Shown here: positions 17,861 to 26,148 of the stretch, piece after piece
Numbering within the stretch: the first letter of the stretch is position 1
Layout of the letters: each line of letters opens with the position of its first letter
Assembly (NCBI GenBank): GCA_018056685.1
Contig: JAGPFC010000003.1
Span: 124,001 to 188,000 of the forward strand
Source: Smithella sp.
Lineage (GTDB): Bacteria > Desulfobacterota > Syntrophia > Syntrophales > Smithellaceae
DNA: 64,000 nucleotides
Direction: 5' to 3'
Program-made: the position numbers and the translations under genes
The notes under the pieces: generated by a model
Database searches by the model: none
What the model was told of the DNA's origin: nothing
The model's input: only the letters and a program-made list of their open reading frames with translations

Positions 17861-18286
17861 ATGACAAGAATAAACCTATTAGTAGCAAAAGTTGTGCTTT
17901 TAGGAATCTGTATCCTGTGGATTTCATCCGTCAGTGTATGGGCGGAAGAAAACAAAGTGTTTGTAACGGCGTACACATTGAAAGAGTGTTACCATAATAA
18001 GGGTAAAACGGCTTCCGGGGAAATGGTTAAAACCGGAATAGTCGCTGTTTCACCAGACTTGGAACGTCAAGGACTTAAATTAGGGACTAAAATTGAAATC
18101 AAAGATTTGGGAACCTTTGTCGTCAAAGACAGGACAAGTCGTAAAAATCGTGGTAATATCGACGTTTACATGACCTCCTATCAGGAGGCATTACGTTTTG
18201 GCAGAAAGGGATATGCTTTAGTCAAAAACCAGGAAGACTTGAGTCTTTTAAATGGTAAGAAAAAGTATGTTCTTGTTTTAAATTAA
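17861..18286 (+). CDS. Secreted 3D-domain protein
   Basis: 141 residues. The N-terminus is a signal peptide with cleavage predicted after VWA (about residue 28). The rest is a small double-psi beta-barrel 3D domain, with VTAYTLKECY, KTASGEMVKTGIVAVSP, LKLGTKIEI and VVKDRTSRKNRGNIDVYM. The last two segments carry the conserved Asp residues for which the domain is named. Related proteins are cell-wall hydrolases of the lytic transglycosylase type or their stand-alone domains. It begins at ATG 17861 behind a strong AAGGAGG. Confidence 0.8.
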   Translation: MTRINLLVAKVVLLGICILWISSVSVWAEENKVFVTAYTLKECYHNKGKTASGEMVKTGIVAVSPDLERQGLKLGTKIEIKDLGTFVVKDRTSRKNRGNIDVYMTSYQEALRFGRKGYALVKNQEDLSLLNGKKKYVLVLN

Positions 18287-18309
18287 TTTTTTTAGATTTC
18301 AGGTCAATG

Positions 18310-18346
18310 ACCATCCAGGGGTATATGCTCCTCACCCCTGGATGGT
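18310..18346. terminator. 12 bp hairpin between convergent genes
   Basis: ACCATCCAGGGG (18310-18321) and CCCCTGGATGGT (18335-18346) form a perfect 12 bp stem with a 13 nt loop. It lies 24 bp after the 3D-domain gene stop and 33 bp before the rimO stop on the other strand, so it could end both transcripts. No clear T tract follows, so termination is likely but not certain. Confidence 0.6.
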
Positions 18347-18378
18347 AAAACCGAATCATTGATTCTTGCCTTCCCAAA

Positions 18379-19842
18379 TTATTCATTGATTATCTTTCCA
18401 AACAGGTCGTAGTCATCGGCGGCAATTATTTTGCAACGAACGATACTGCCGATCGGATTTTTTATGCCTTTTACATACGTAACGCCGTCTATTTCCGGCG
18501 CCTGCCGGCGGCATCTTCCCATGTATCGGTAATTGTCACGGTCGCTTGTTTGCTCAATCAGCACGTCCTGAAAGGAGCCGATCAAGGTTTTGTTTTTTGC
18601 CGCGGAGATTGACGCCTGCTCCTGCATGATGGTTTCGCGGCGGCGCTGTTTTTCTTTTTCAGAAATCTGCGTTTTTAAATCCGCTGCTTTCGTTCCGTCC
18701 TCTCTGGAATAGGTAAAGACTCCGAGATGATCGAACTTTGTCTCATTCACAAAATCGAGCAGACGGGTGAATCTGGCAGGTGTTTCACCCGGAAATCCGA
18801 CAATCAGCGATGTTCTTAACGCGATATCGGGAATGATGGCTCTGGCCTGTTCGATAACTTTTCTTATGTGATCGGCAGTTACCTTACGATTCATGGCGTG
18901 TAAAATATCGTTGTCTATGTGCTGAACAGGCAGATCAAGATACCGGCAGATCTTCTCATGGGCGGCGATGGTCTCCAGTAAATCCGTTGTCACACGAGCC
19001 GGATGGGCATAGAGAAGACGAATCCACTGGATATCTTTGATCTTTGCCATTTCTTGTAATAGAGAAGACAGACGCGGACGTCCGTTTAAATCATAGCCGT
19101 AACGGGTGGTATCCTGAGCGGTGATGATGATTTCTTTTATTCCTCTTTTGGCCAGAGATTCGGCTTCACGAAGAATATCATCCGGCCGGCGGCTTCGCGC
19201 TCTACCGCGAATGGAAGGAATGACACAGTAGGAACAGCGATTGGAGCATCCGTCAGCAATTTTCAAATACGCGCTTGTCGTTTCTGGTGGCAAAATCCGC
19301 GGATGATGAAAGGTCATTAGAAAATCCGGTTTGGTGATGACAGAAGTTCTTTTGTATTGCGGCTGCTTTATTTTATGGATGTGGGTGACAATGTTGCCGA
19401 CTTCGCCGGTTCCGATCAATAAATCCACTTCAGGCATTTGCGTGAACAGGTCTTGGCCGTAGCGCTGCGCGAGGCAGCCGGCGACGACAATCTTCATGCC
19501 GGGCTTTTTCTTTTTTTCTTCAGCCAGAATCAGAATTTCCTCAATGGCTTCTTCCTTGGCGGGAGTAATGAAAGCGCAGGTGTTGATAATAACGATGTCC
19601 GCCTCGTGATTTTTTTCAACCAGTTGATGGCCGGACCCACGCAACAAGCCTCCCATAACTTCCGAATCAATCAGATTTTTCGGACAGCCGAGGCTGATAA
19701 TACGGACTTTGCTGTGAGACTCAAATTTCGAAAACGAAGTGGATTGAAATTTGTCAGTCGAACCATCCCGCCCAGCGGTGGGGATAAGACTGTGCCGCTT
19801 ACTTTGGAATATATGACCATGATTTTGATGTGCAGTTTTCAA
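18379..19842 (-). CDS. rimO: Ribosomal protein S12 methylthiotransferase RimO
   Basis: This radical SAM enzyme adds a methylthio group to an Asp of ribosomal protein S12. The UPF0004 domain (KVRIISLGCPKNLIDSEVM), the cluster motif CSNRCSYC and a C-terminal TRAM domain are present. Its 487 residues exceed the usual 430-450 by a non-homologous N-terminus of about 46 residues before KVRIISLGCPKN. That extension is encoded partly by the palindromic repeat at 19714-19777. No ATG occurs near the expected start; the frame is open up to a TTG at 19842, which overlaps the ftsK stop by 4 nt. The true start is unresolved. Confidence 0.88.
   Translation of the reverse strand: MKTAHQNHGHIFQSKRHSLIPTAGRDGSTDKFQSTSFSKFESHSKVRIISLGCPKNLIDSEVMGGLLRGSGHQLVEKNHEADIVIINTCAFITPAKEEAIEEILILAEEKKKKPGMKIVVAGCLAQRYGQDLFTQMPEVDLLIGTGEVGNIVTHIHKIKQPQYKRTSVITKPDFLMTFHHPRILPPETTSAYLKIADGCSNRCSYCVIPSIRGRARSRRPDDILREAESLAKRGIKEIIITAQDTTRYGYDLNGRPRLSSLLQEMAKIKDIQWIRLLYAHPARVTTDLLETIAAHEKICRYLDLPVQHIDNDILHAMNRKVTADHIRKVIEQARAIIPDIALRTSLIVGFPGETPARFTRLLDFVNETKFDHLGVFTYSREDGTKAADLKTQISEKEKQRRRETIMQEQASISAAKNKTLIGSFQDVLIEQTSDRDNYRYMGRCRRQAPEIDGVTYVKGIKNPIGSIVRCKIIAADDYDLFGKIINE
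19714..19777. repeat. Palindromic repeat, copy 2, within rimO 5' coding region
   Basis: This element matches copy 1 (337-400) at about 54 of 64 positions, starting GTGAGACTCAAATTTC. The same bulged 12 bp stem is kept, with the bulge changed from TA to TC. Here the element lies inside the open frame upstream of the conserved rimO domain and adds about 20 codons without a stop. Confidence 0.62.
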
Positions 19843-22097
19843 CCGGGCAGCTTTCTAATCAGAACTTTTCTTGGTTTCGCGCCGTCGGAAGGACCGACAA
19901 CGCCTTCAGCTTCCATTTTTTCAATGATCCGCGCCGCGCGGTTGTAACCGATTTTCATGTAGCGCTGGACAAGTGATATGGAGGCCTGCCCCAGTTCGCT
20001 CACCAGGGCGACAGCCTCGTCGTATTTTTCATCGAAATCGTCATCGCTTTCATGTTGGGTTTGCGCGGCAGCCAGCGCAAATTTTTCAATAGAGGAATCA
20101 TAAGCCGGCTGCGCCTGCATTTTGATGTAATCAACGATGCGTGAGATTTCTTTATCCGAAACATATGCGCCGTGAATTCTCGAGAGTTTGGATGTGCCCG
20201 GCGGGATGAAGAGCATATCTCCGGCACCCAGCAGTTTTTCCGCTCCCTGCTGATCAATAATCGTGCGCGAATCAATTTTGGAGGAGACCTGAAACGAAAT
20301 GCGGGTGGGGAAGTTGGCTTTGATCAAACCGGTAATGACATCCACCGAAGGTCTCTGCGTGGCGATAATCAAATGGATGCCGGCTGCCCGCGCCATCTGT
20401 GCCAGACGGGTCAGCGATTCTTCCACATCTCTGGGCGCGACCATCATCAGGTCGGCCAGTTCATCAATCACCACGATAATGTACGGAAGCTTTGTGTGTT
20501 TGATTTCCTTTACTTCATGGTCGCTGCCCGCCTTGTCCGCGGTTTTGTCAGTTTCCTGATCGGGATCGGCTTGTTTGGGAATGGCTAAAACCGTCTTGCT
20601 CTTTAATCCTTTGAGAAGCAATTCGTTGTAGGCGTCAATGCTTTTCGCTTTCAGATCGTTCAGAATTTTATAGCGCCGTTCCATTTCCTCCACCGTCCAG
20701 CGCAGGACCTGGGAAGCTTTTTTCGGATCGGTGACCACCGGATGCATCAGATGCGGAATGCCTTCGTAAGAGGACAGTTCCAGTCTCTTGGGGTCAATCA
20801 TCAGGAACTTGACATCTTCCGGCTGGGCTTTAAAGAGGATGCTGCAGATCATGGCGTTGAGTGCGACACTCTTGCCGGAACCCGTGGTGCCGGCAATAAG
20901 CAGGTGAGGCATTTTGGTCAGGTCGGCAATGACCGGTGTGCCCACAAAATTCACGCCCAGCGCAATCGGCAGACGGAATGACGATTCGGAAAAGGACGTG
21001 TTGTCGATGACGTCTTTGAGAAAAACCGATTCTCTTTTTAAGTTTGGTATTTCAATGCCGATGACCGATTTGCCGGGAATAGGCGCCAGAATCCGAATGC
21101 TCGGCGCCATCAGCGCCAGCGCGAGGTCATCGGAGAGATTGACGATCTTGTTGATTTTCACGCCGGGAGCAGGTTCCAGCTCATACATCGTAATCACCGG
21201 TCCGGGCAGCACTTCCACTACGCGAGCGTCAACCCCGAAGTCGGCTAATTTTTTTTCCAGGATTCGGGAGTTGGTTACCAGCGCGTCCCGTTTCACTCGG
21301 GCGTCCTTTTGCGGAGCATCTTCCAGTAACGTCAGGGGCGGAAGATTAAATTTGTCATCCATTTTGGATTTGGTAAAATCAAAGTGTGTCTGTTCAACTT
21401 TTTTCGGGGGTGTTTTTTTGATCACCGGTTGAGGTTCTTCAATTACCGGCGGTTCGGATTTTTCATCCGTTTTTTTCGCACTTTTGAGAACAAAACCGGT
21501 AAAGGAAGAGATGCGGTTTTTGCATAAAATGAAAAGAGCTGCGGCAAATTGTGAAATCTTTCCGGTTGAAGAAACCATGGAAAATTCAAACATAAAAGTC
21601 AACGCCACGACCAGCGTCAAAAATAAAATAATATAGGTTCCCGCCGTGTTAAAATATATACGCAACAGACCGACCACGGATACGCCGATCAAGCCGCCGA
21701 TGCCGTTCTTCAGCCTTACACCGCGAAAATCGATACCACCATCTGTGAGCAGCGCCATAATGCCGGCAAAGGAGAGAAGAAAAAATAAAAATCCCACTGC
21801 CCGGTGCGTTGTAATCGAATAATCCTGTCTTAAAAAATATTTAAAACTGCAAAAGAAAAGCATGAAAGGGAGAAGAAAAGAAGCGATGCCAAGCACTCGT
21901 ACGAGTGAATCGGCTGTATAGGATCCTGCCTTCCCCGTAAAATTATGGGTTGTCTGGTCGCCGGCGACAAAATGGGTAAAGGAAGGGTCCAGGGGATGAT
22001 ACGACACAAGGCATAAAAGAAAAAAAAGAGCCAGGGCGAGGCAGACAGCACCTTTAATCTCCCTGATTCTTTTGTTGTTTGTTTCTTCGTTTTGCAT
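19839..22097 (-). CDS. ftsK: DNA translocase FtsK
   Basis: This motor couples chromosome segregation to division. It has 752 residues, with four to five membrane helices in the first 200 (from AVCLALALFFLLCLVSY to FLTLVVALTFMFEFSM), a short linker, then alpha/beta motor domains with Walker A GTTGSGKS and Walker B IIVVIDELADLMM. The C-terminal gamma winged helix includes SISLVQRYMKIGYNRAARIIEKME. An in-frame segment around KADPDQETDKTADK within the motor is a charged loop. The stop overlaps the rimO frame by 4 nt, so ftsK-rimO is one transcript. Confidence 0.95.
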   Translation of the reverse strand: MQNEETNNKRIREIKGAVCLALALFFLLCLVSYHPLDPSFTHFVAGDQTTHNFTGKAGSYTADSLVRVLGIASFLLPFMLFFCSFKYFLRQDYSITTHRAVGFLFFLLSFAGIMALLTDGGIDFRGVRLKNGIGGLIGVSVVGLLRIYFNTAGTYIILFLTLVVALTFMFEFSMVSSTGKISQFAAALFILCKNRISSFTGFVLKSAKKTDEKSEPPVIEEPQPVIKKTPPKKVEQTHFDFTKSKMDDKFNLPPLTLLEDAPQKDARVKRDALVTNSRILEKKLADFGVDARVVEVLPGPVITMYELEPAPGVKINKIVNLSDDLALALMAPSIRILAPIPGKSVIGIEIPNLKRESVFLKDVIDNTSFSESSFRLPIALGVNFVGTPVIADLTKMPHLLIAGTTGSGKSVALNAMICSILFKAQPEDVKFLMIDPKRLELSSYEGIPHLMHPVVTDPKKASQVLRWTVEEMERRYKILNDLKAKSIDAYNELLLKGLKSKTVLAIPKQADPDQETDKTADKAGSDHEVKEIKHTKLPYIIVVIDELADLMMVAPRDVEESLTRLAQMARAAGIHLIIATQRPSVDVITGLIKANFPTRISFQVSSKIDSRTIIDQQGAEKLLGAGDMLFIPPGTSKLSRIHGAYVSDKEISRIVDYIKMQAQPAYDSSIEKFALAAAQTQHESDDDFDEKYDEAVALVSELGQASISLVQRYMKIGYNRAARIIEKMEAEGVVGPSDGAKPRKVLIRKLPG

Positions 22098-22129
22098 TTC
22101 TTCTTTGATCGTCTATCTTAATTTTTTTT

Positions 22130-22158
22130 ATTATTTCAGAAAAATTATGATTTGACAA
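22130..22158 (-). promoter_or_regulatory. Putative sigma-70 promoter for ftsK-rimO
   Basis: On the minus strand TTGTCA (22153-22158) and AATAAT (22130-22135) are separated by 17 bp. Each differs from consensus at one base. The insertion sequence ends about 45 bp further upstream, so it left this promoter intact. Confidence 0.55.
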
Positions 22159-22202
22159 GTAGAGGAGATAATTTGTTAGCAGCAAATAGAAAAGTCCTAT
22201 TT

Positions 22203-22222
22203 TGTAGCACATGATATGTCCG
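22203..22222. repeat. Left terminal inverted repeat of the insertion sequence
   Basis: TGTAGCACATGATATGTCCG. It pairs with the inverted copies at the right end, with 14 of 17 core matches to the inner copy and 15 of 17 to the outer. Confidence 0.65.
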
Positions 22223-22298
22223 CTTTTAACAATGTTCAAGGAGAGGGGCTTCGGGCTAGGCCGTCCGCCCTTTTCCTTCGGTTTTGGCCGCGGCGGAC

Positions 22299-23473
22299 TT
22301 ACGCTGCCTTGTTTTTTTTCTTTTTCTTTAAATGTCCGTTTTGATCATAATCAGCCAGCTTGCGCGGGCCGTGAAAGATCGCCAGGGAACCGTCCGTGTA
22401 ACGGTGGATATTTACTTTTGCCCGGACGTAATGACAGCGATACTGATCCGGCGGAATCTGGAGCGTGATGTTGTCAAAAGCCACGCAATTGTCCGATGTG
22501 ACTGTCCGCTCATGGTGTTCACACAGAATGTCCTCTAAATGGGCTCCTGCCCAGGGAATAAACGCGGACCCCTCCTCCTGGGGTTTTTGTTTAAACTCCC
22601 TGTTGTGTGCCGGCAGATAGGTCTTTTTGATATAATGATTGGCTTCCTCCATGCTGGTAATGTTGTGCAGGGCAAGTTCCTTGACCAGCCTGTCCTGATG
22701 GGTGCGGAACATTCTTTCACTTCGTCCTCTGGCCTCGGGGAATAGGCTGGGATCATCACAATGCCGAGTTGCTGCATCGCCCGGCCAAACTGGGTCAGTT
22801 CGGTCTTGCTCAACTTGCCCCTTTCTTTCGGTGTGTACCAATAATGACTGCCTCGATCCGTATAAATGGTGCTGAATAGCCCTTTCCTGAGGATAACGTC
22901 CTGAACTCCCTGAAAACTGCTCCCTGTTCCTTCTTCCGGAACGAAAAAGGCATTGTAATGCTCATTGGTTGCATCATCCATGGTCACAATCAAATCCCAC
23001 TTCTTGCCCAAAACCCATTCATGGGAACTCCCATCTTGATGAATCATCATGCCCGGCAACGGGCTGCGCTCTCTTCTCCGACGATGGGTCCCTTTCTTCT
23101 TTAATTTCTGAACGTCACCGTGCTTCTGAAGCGTATTCTTCACCCAGGTGTAACTCCGCTTGCCTCCATCCCTCACATACCAAGAATAAAAATGCTTCAC
23201 GTTCCACCCCCGATAACGACTTCGATATTGTCCCGTCACTCTTATCACTTCATCCACCGGCGCTCTCCGCTGAGAGGCTTGGGTTAGACGCTTATCGTTC
23301 AGTCCTTCCAAACCCTTCTCCTCATACCGGCATATCTGACGCCGGAACGTCCGGGGGCATACCCCTAAAACCATTGCCGCTTCTTCCTGGCTTAATCTCC
23401 CTTCCTGCCAGCCTCCATACATCTCTAAAAATCGCATCTTCCGCATCTCCTGTAGCATCTCTGTCCGTCTCAT
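22299..23473 (-). pseudogene. Transposase, integrase-core type, frameshifted
   Basis: The N-terminal frame (22535-23473) has a helix-turn-helix (LSQEEAAMVLGVCPRTFRR) and DDE integrase motifs GMMIHQDGSSHEW and TIYTDRGSHYW. The catalytic domain then breaks: the first frame reads AYSPRPEDEV, while the homologous continuation EARGRSERMFRTHQDRLVKE lies in the frame ending at 22299. Restoring one base near 22736 would give the normal SPEARGRSER. The second frame then runs to a Lys-rich C-terminus. The family resembles ISNCY transposases. It is probably inactive. Confidence 0.75.
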
Positions 23474-23503
23474 CCGTCACCTCCATTGAGGCAACTTAGC
23501 AAC

Positions 23504-23546
23504 CGGACAGTTTATGTGCTACAATACCGGACAAATCATTTGCTCC
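23504..23546. repeat. Right end with two tandem inverted-repeat copies
   Basis: Two copies of the terminal motif lie in the same orientation, at 23504-23523 and 23527-23546, 23 bp apart. Duplicated motifs at an end may be multiple transposase-binding sites or the trace of a second element. Confidence 0.5.
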
Positions 23547-23658
23547 TTACATTCATCAATACAGTTCTTGACAATCAATTATTTAATAGTAAACTAACTC
23601 CATCCCCATTGTCTTATATCTTTACTGTGCATACACTTGCTCTGATAAGGAGTCGTCC

Positions 23659-24465
23659 ATGGAACAGAAATCAACATACAGGGTTTCGTCATCCTTTAAT
23701 AATGGAATTCTGGAAATTACAGAAGCAGGTGAAGTAAAGGAAAACGAAGTTGAAAAATTAACCAATGAAGTTCTTGCTATTATAAAAGCAGGTAATGGGG
23801 AATCTGTATTAGTTGATGTTCGCACCATTAAGGGGCGTTTCGGGTACACGGAAGCCTATATGCGCGTTAAAAATTTTCCGGCAGATAGAAAAGGCGTGAA
23901 CATTGCGATTGTCTATCATCCGGAGAATGCTGAATACGAAAAATATCAGGAAACACTGGCATTAAACGCAGGCCTGTCCTGGAAGTGTTTTGAAGATATT
24001 GATGCGGCGAGATCCTGGCTTAAGAGCAGGCAGGCAGACATGAATCGTTCAGCCGATGATACTATCGACGTGGATTCTGCAGGGAAAAAAGATCCAGGCA
24101 TTGATATGGAAGAAAGAAGACAAACGGAACGCCTGGAAGATGTTAATGAAGTCATCATATCTGTCATATCCGGAGAAGAAGATCTTTCTGCGGATAAAGT
24201 CATCTATAGTCACAGCAAGGATATTTCTGTGTCGGGTGCCAGATTGCGTGCGACAATAGTTTTGCCTGTGGGCACGATCCTTAAAATAGACTTTACATTA
24301 AAGGATCTGCAACAAAAGATAACCGCCCTGGGCAAAGTAAAATGGATCAAGGTCATCATTGAAGATCAGTATTATGAGTCGGGAGTGGAATTCGTTAATA
24401 CACCCGGTGAAGCAATCCAGAAAATTAAAAATTACATATCGTGGAAAAAAACGCATCAGTTTTAG
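23659..24465 (+). CDS. STAS-like plus PilZ domain protein
   Basis: 268 residues. The first 125 resemble the SpoIIAA/STAS-like fold (FNNGILEITEAGEV, SVLVDVRTIKGR, NIAIVYHP). A linker leads to a PilZ domain from about 150. The c-di-GMP motif is RQTERLEDVN (RxxxR), and KDISVSGARL is the second half (D/NxSxxG). The C-terminus (ALGKVKWIKVIIED) is nearly identical to the PilZ protein at 61878-62252. The start is ATG 23659 with AAGGAG seven bases before. It probably links c-di-GMP to an unknown partner. Confidence 0.75.
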   Translation: MEQKSTYRVSSSFNNGILEITEAGEVKENEVEKLTNEVLAIIKAGNGESVLVDVRTIKGRFGYTEAYMRVKNFPADRKGVNIAIVYHPENAEYEKYQETLALNAGLSWKCFEDIDAARSWLKSRQADMNRSADDTIDVDSAGKKDPGIDMEERRQTERLEDVNEVIISVISGEEDLSADKVIYSHSKDISVSGARLRATIVLPVGTILKIDFTLKDLQQKITALGKVKWIKVIIEDQYYESGVEFVNTPGEAIQKIKNYISWKKTHQF

Positions 24466-24489
24466 TATGATCACAACATACTAAAACTG
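24457..24489 (+). terminator. 13 bp hairpin overlapping the STAS/PilZ stop codon
   Basis: CAGTTTTAGTATG (24457-24469) and CATACTAAAACTG (24477-24489) form a perfect 13 bp stem with a 7 nt loop. The stop codon lies in the left arm. No T tract follows, so it may be a processing or mRNA-stability element rather than a terminator. Confidence 0.4.
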
Positions 24490-24534
24490 CTAAAAGTGAT
24501 ATTCTAAAATTCAATCTAAGAAAAGGAGGCAATC

Positions 24535-25086
24535 ATGGAAAATAAAAAAATAGTGAATCAGATGATTGATTTACACAAAAAAGCCTTTGATAACTGCTTT
24601 TCGACCATTTTAACGCTTCAGGAGCAGGCGGAAAATCTTGTGAAGACTTTTATCGATCATGTGCCCGGCATCAGCGATGAAGGAATAAAAGTACTGGAAC
24701 AGTGCACCGGTTCATACAATAAGGGACTTGAAGAACTAAAGAAGGCTATCGATGAGGGATACGCCAGGTTTCAGGAATTTTTTGACAACAATGCAATGGT
24801 CACGTTCCGGGATCAGACCGAGAAAATGTTCGGTGCTTTCTTAAATCAGAAAAATTATATTCCTGAAGAGGCAAAAAAGGTCCTTGAGAAATTGTTTGTT
24901 AATTACATGAACGGCAGCGAAGAATTCAAGAAATACGTTGATGAAAATGTCTGGTGCCTGAAGCACTTTCCTCCCATTGCCGGAAAACCGCAACCGCGGT
25001 CAAAGGCCAAGGCAAAGATTACGCCTCAATCCAAGCCCAAAATGAAAGCAGAGACAAAAGCTAAACGAAAGACTAAGAAGAAATAA
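24535..25086 (+). CDS. Phasin-like helical protein with basic tail
   Basis: 183 residues, mostly alpha-helical by eye (LHKKAFDNCFSTILTLQEQAENLVKTF). The last 35 residues are a Lys/Pro/Ala-rich tail (SKPKMKAETKAKRKTKKK). The helical core resembles phasins, which coat polyhydroxyalkanoate granules, and the basic tail is like those of granule or DNA-associated variants. A GGAGG lies before ATG 24535. It sits between two PilZ genes; 11 nt separate it from the next. The assignment is tentative. Confidence 0.5.
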   Translation: MENKKIVNQMIDLHKKAFDNCFSTILTLQEQAENLVKTFIDHVPGISDEGIKVLEQCTGSYNKGLEELKKAIDEGYARFQEFFDNNAMVTFRDQTEKMFGAFLNQKNYIPEEAKKVLEKLFVNYMNGSEEFKKYVDENVWCLKHFPPIAGKPQPRSKAKAKITPQSKPKMKAETKAKRKTKKK

Positions 25087-25097
25087 TTTCCTGCTTT

Positions 25098-25451
25098 ATG
25101 GATGAGAAAAGAAAAGCGGAACGACTGGAAGATGTGAATGAAGTTACCATAGCCGTGATTTCCGACAAAAAAAATCTTCCTGAAGAAAAAGTCACTCATG
25201 GCTATAGTATGAATATCTCCGTCTCCGGCGCCAGAATTAAGACCGATGTTCTGCTGCCCGTGGAGACACTCCTTAAGGTAGATTTCTCATTAGAAGATAT
25301 GCAAAGAAAGATAGGCACCATCGGACAGGTAAAGTGGATGAAGGTTGTTATCGAAGATGAGTCGTATAACGAAGGCGTTAAATTTGACAATCCTTCAAGA
25401 AATCTGGCGGATTATATCGCATGGAAACAAAAGTCCAGAAGTCCAATATAA
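25098..25451 (+). CDS. PilZ domain protein
   Basis: A 117-residue single-domain PilZ protein. RKAERLEDVN gives the RxxxR part and MNISVSGARI the NxSxxG part of the c-di-GMP site. The sequence parallels the PilZ half of the STAS/PilZ protein along its whole length, so it is a local duplicate. It begins 11 nt after the phasin-like gene and is probably co-transcribed with it. Confidence 0.8.
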   Translation: MDEKRKAERLEDVNEVTIAVISDKKNLPEEKVTHGYSMNISVSGARIKTDVLLPVETLLKVDFSLEDMQRKIGTIGQVKWMKVVIEDESYNEGVKFDNPSRNLADYIAWKQKSRSPI

Positions 25452-25602
25452 CCTGTCATCTGCTCTGAATAGAATTTGGTACGTATAGCTTCCTGTAGTC
25501 CACAATTTTCAAATCAAGAAATTTATGCTAGGTTACAACCAGAATTTTTAACTTTAATAACATTGAAACCGAACTACATAAAAATGTAATTTTGGAGATA
25601 TT

Positions 25603-26148
25603 ATGACAACGAGCCCTTTACCCGATAGCCAGAATCAAATTCAAACAATTCATCTCACCATCAACGGAAATAACTTTTCACTGGAGGTGGGAATGGCGCC
25701 GCACCAGGTTCAACCCTGCCACACCTTGCTTCAGACGATTCGCGAAACACTGGGGTTTACGGGCACTAAAGAAGGTTGTGATGAAGGGGCTTGCGGAGCC
25801 TGCACTGTCATCATGGATGGGGAGCCGGTATTGTCCTGTATGATGCTTACCATTGAATGTGATGGCAAGAGCATCACGACCATTGAAGGATTGCAAAATC
25901 CGGAAACCGGTCATTTAGATCCTCTTCAGCAGTCTTTTATTGATCATGGCGCATTTCAGTGCGGATTCTGCACACCAGGCATCATCATGGCTTCCAAAGT
26001 GTTAATAGATAAAAAATCGAATCTTGAAACAAATGACGTCAAAGAAGCCCTTTCCGGACATTACTGCCGTTGCATCACCCATTACCAGGTGGTGGACGCA
26101 GTTATTGACGCTACGAAGAAAGCAAAGAGGGCCAGCGATGACAAATAA
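25603..26148 (+). CDS. Molybdenum hydroxylase small subunit, [2Fe-2S]
   Basis: 181 residues. It holds two [2Fe-2S] clusters that pass electrons from the molybdenum site to FAD. The plant-type cluster uses Cys59, Cys64, Cys67 and Cys79 (GCDEGACGACTV). The second is Cys120, Cys123, Cys155 and Cys157 (CGFCTPG, HYCRCITHY). In most relatives the last motif reads LCRCTGY, so HYCRCITHY is unusual. The gene starts a seven-gene operon. The next frame opens 11 nt before its stop. Confidence 0.9.
   Translation: MTTSPLPDSQNQIQTIHLTINGNNFSLEVGMAPHQVQPCHTLLQTIRETLGFTGTKEGCDEGACGACTVIMDGEPVLSCMMLTIECDGKSITTIEGLQNPETGHLDPLQQSFIDHGAFQCGFCTPGIIMASKVLIDKKSNLETNDVKEALSGHYCRCITHYQVVDAVIDATKKAKRASDDK

Larger units (their letters stand above)
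22203..23546. mobile_element. Insertion sequence with a decayed ISNCY-type transposase
   Basis: The element is bounded on the left by TGTAGCACATGATATGTCCG (22203-22222). On the right an inverted copy lies at 23504-23523 and a second related copy at 23527-23546 (core AGCAAATGATTTGTCCG, 15 of 17 matches to the left end). The outer right copy is the likelier boundary. No target-site duplication could be fixed. It carries one transposase gene on minus that is broken by a frameshift, and sits between ftsK and the STAS/PilZ gene. Confidence 0.7.

Noticed and set aside
22299-23473. Programmed frameshifting in the transposase
   Set aside because: The break lies in a CCCCGAGG stretch without a slippery heptamer and in the middle of the catalytic domain, so a mutation is more likely.
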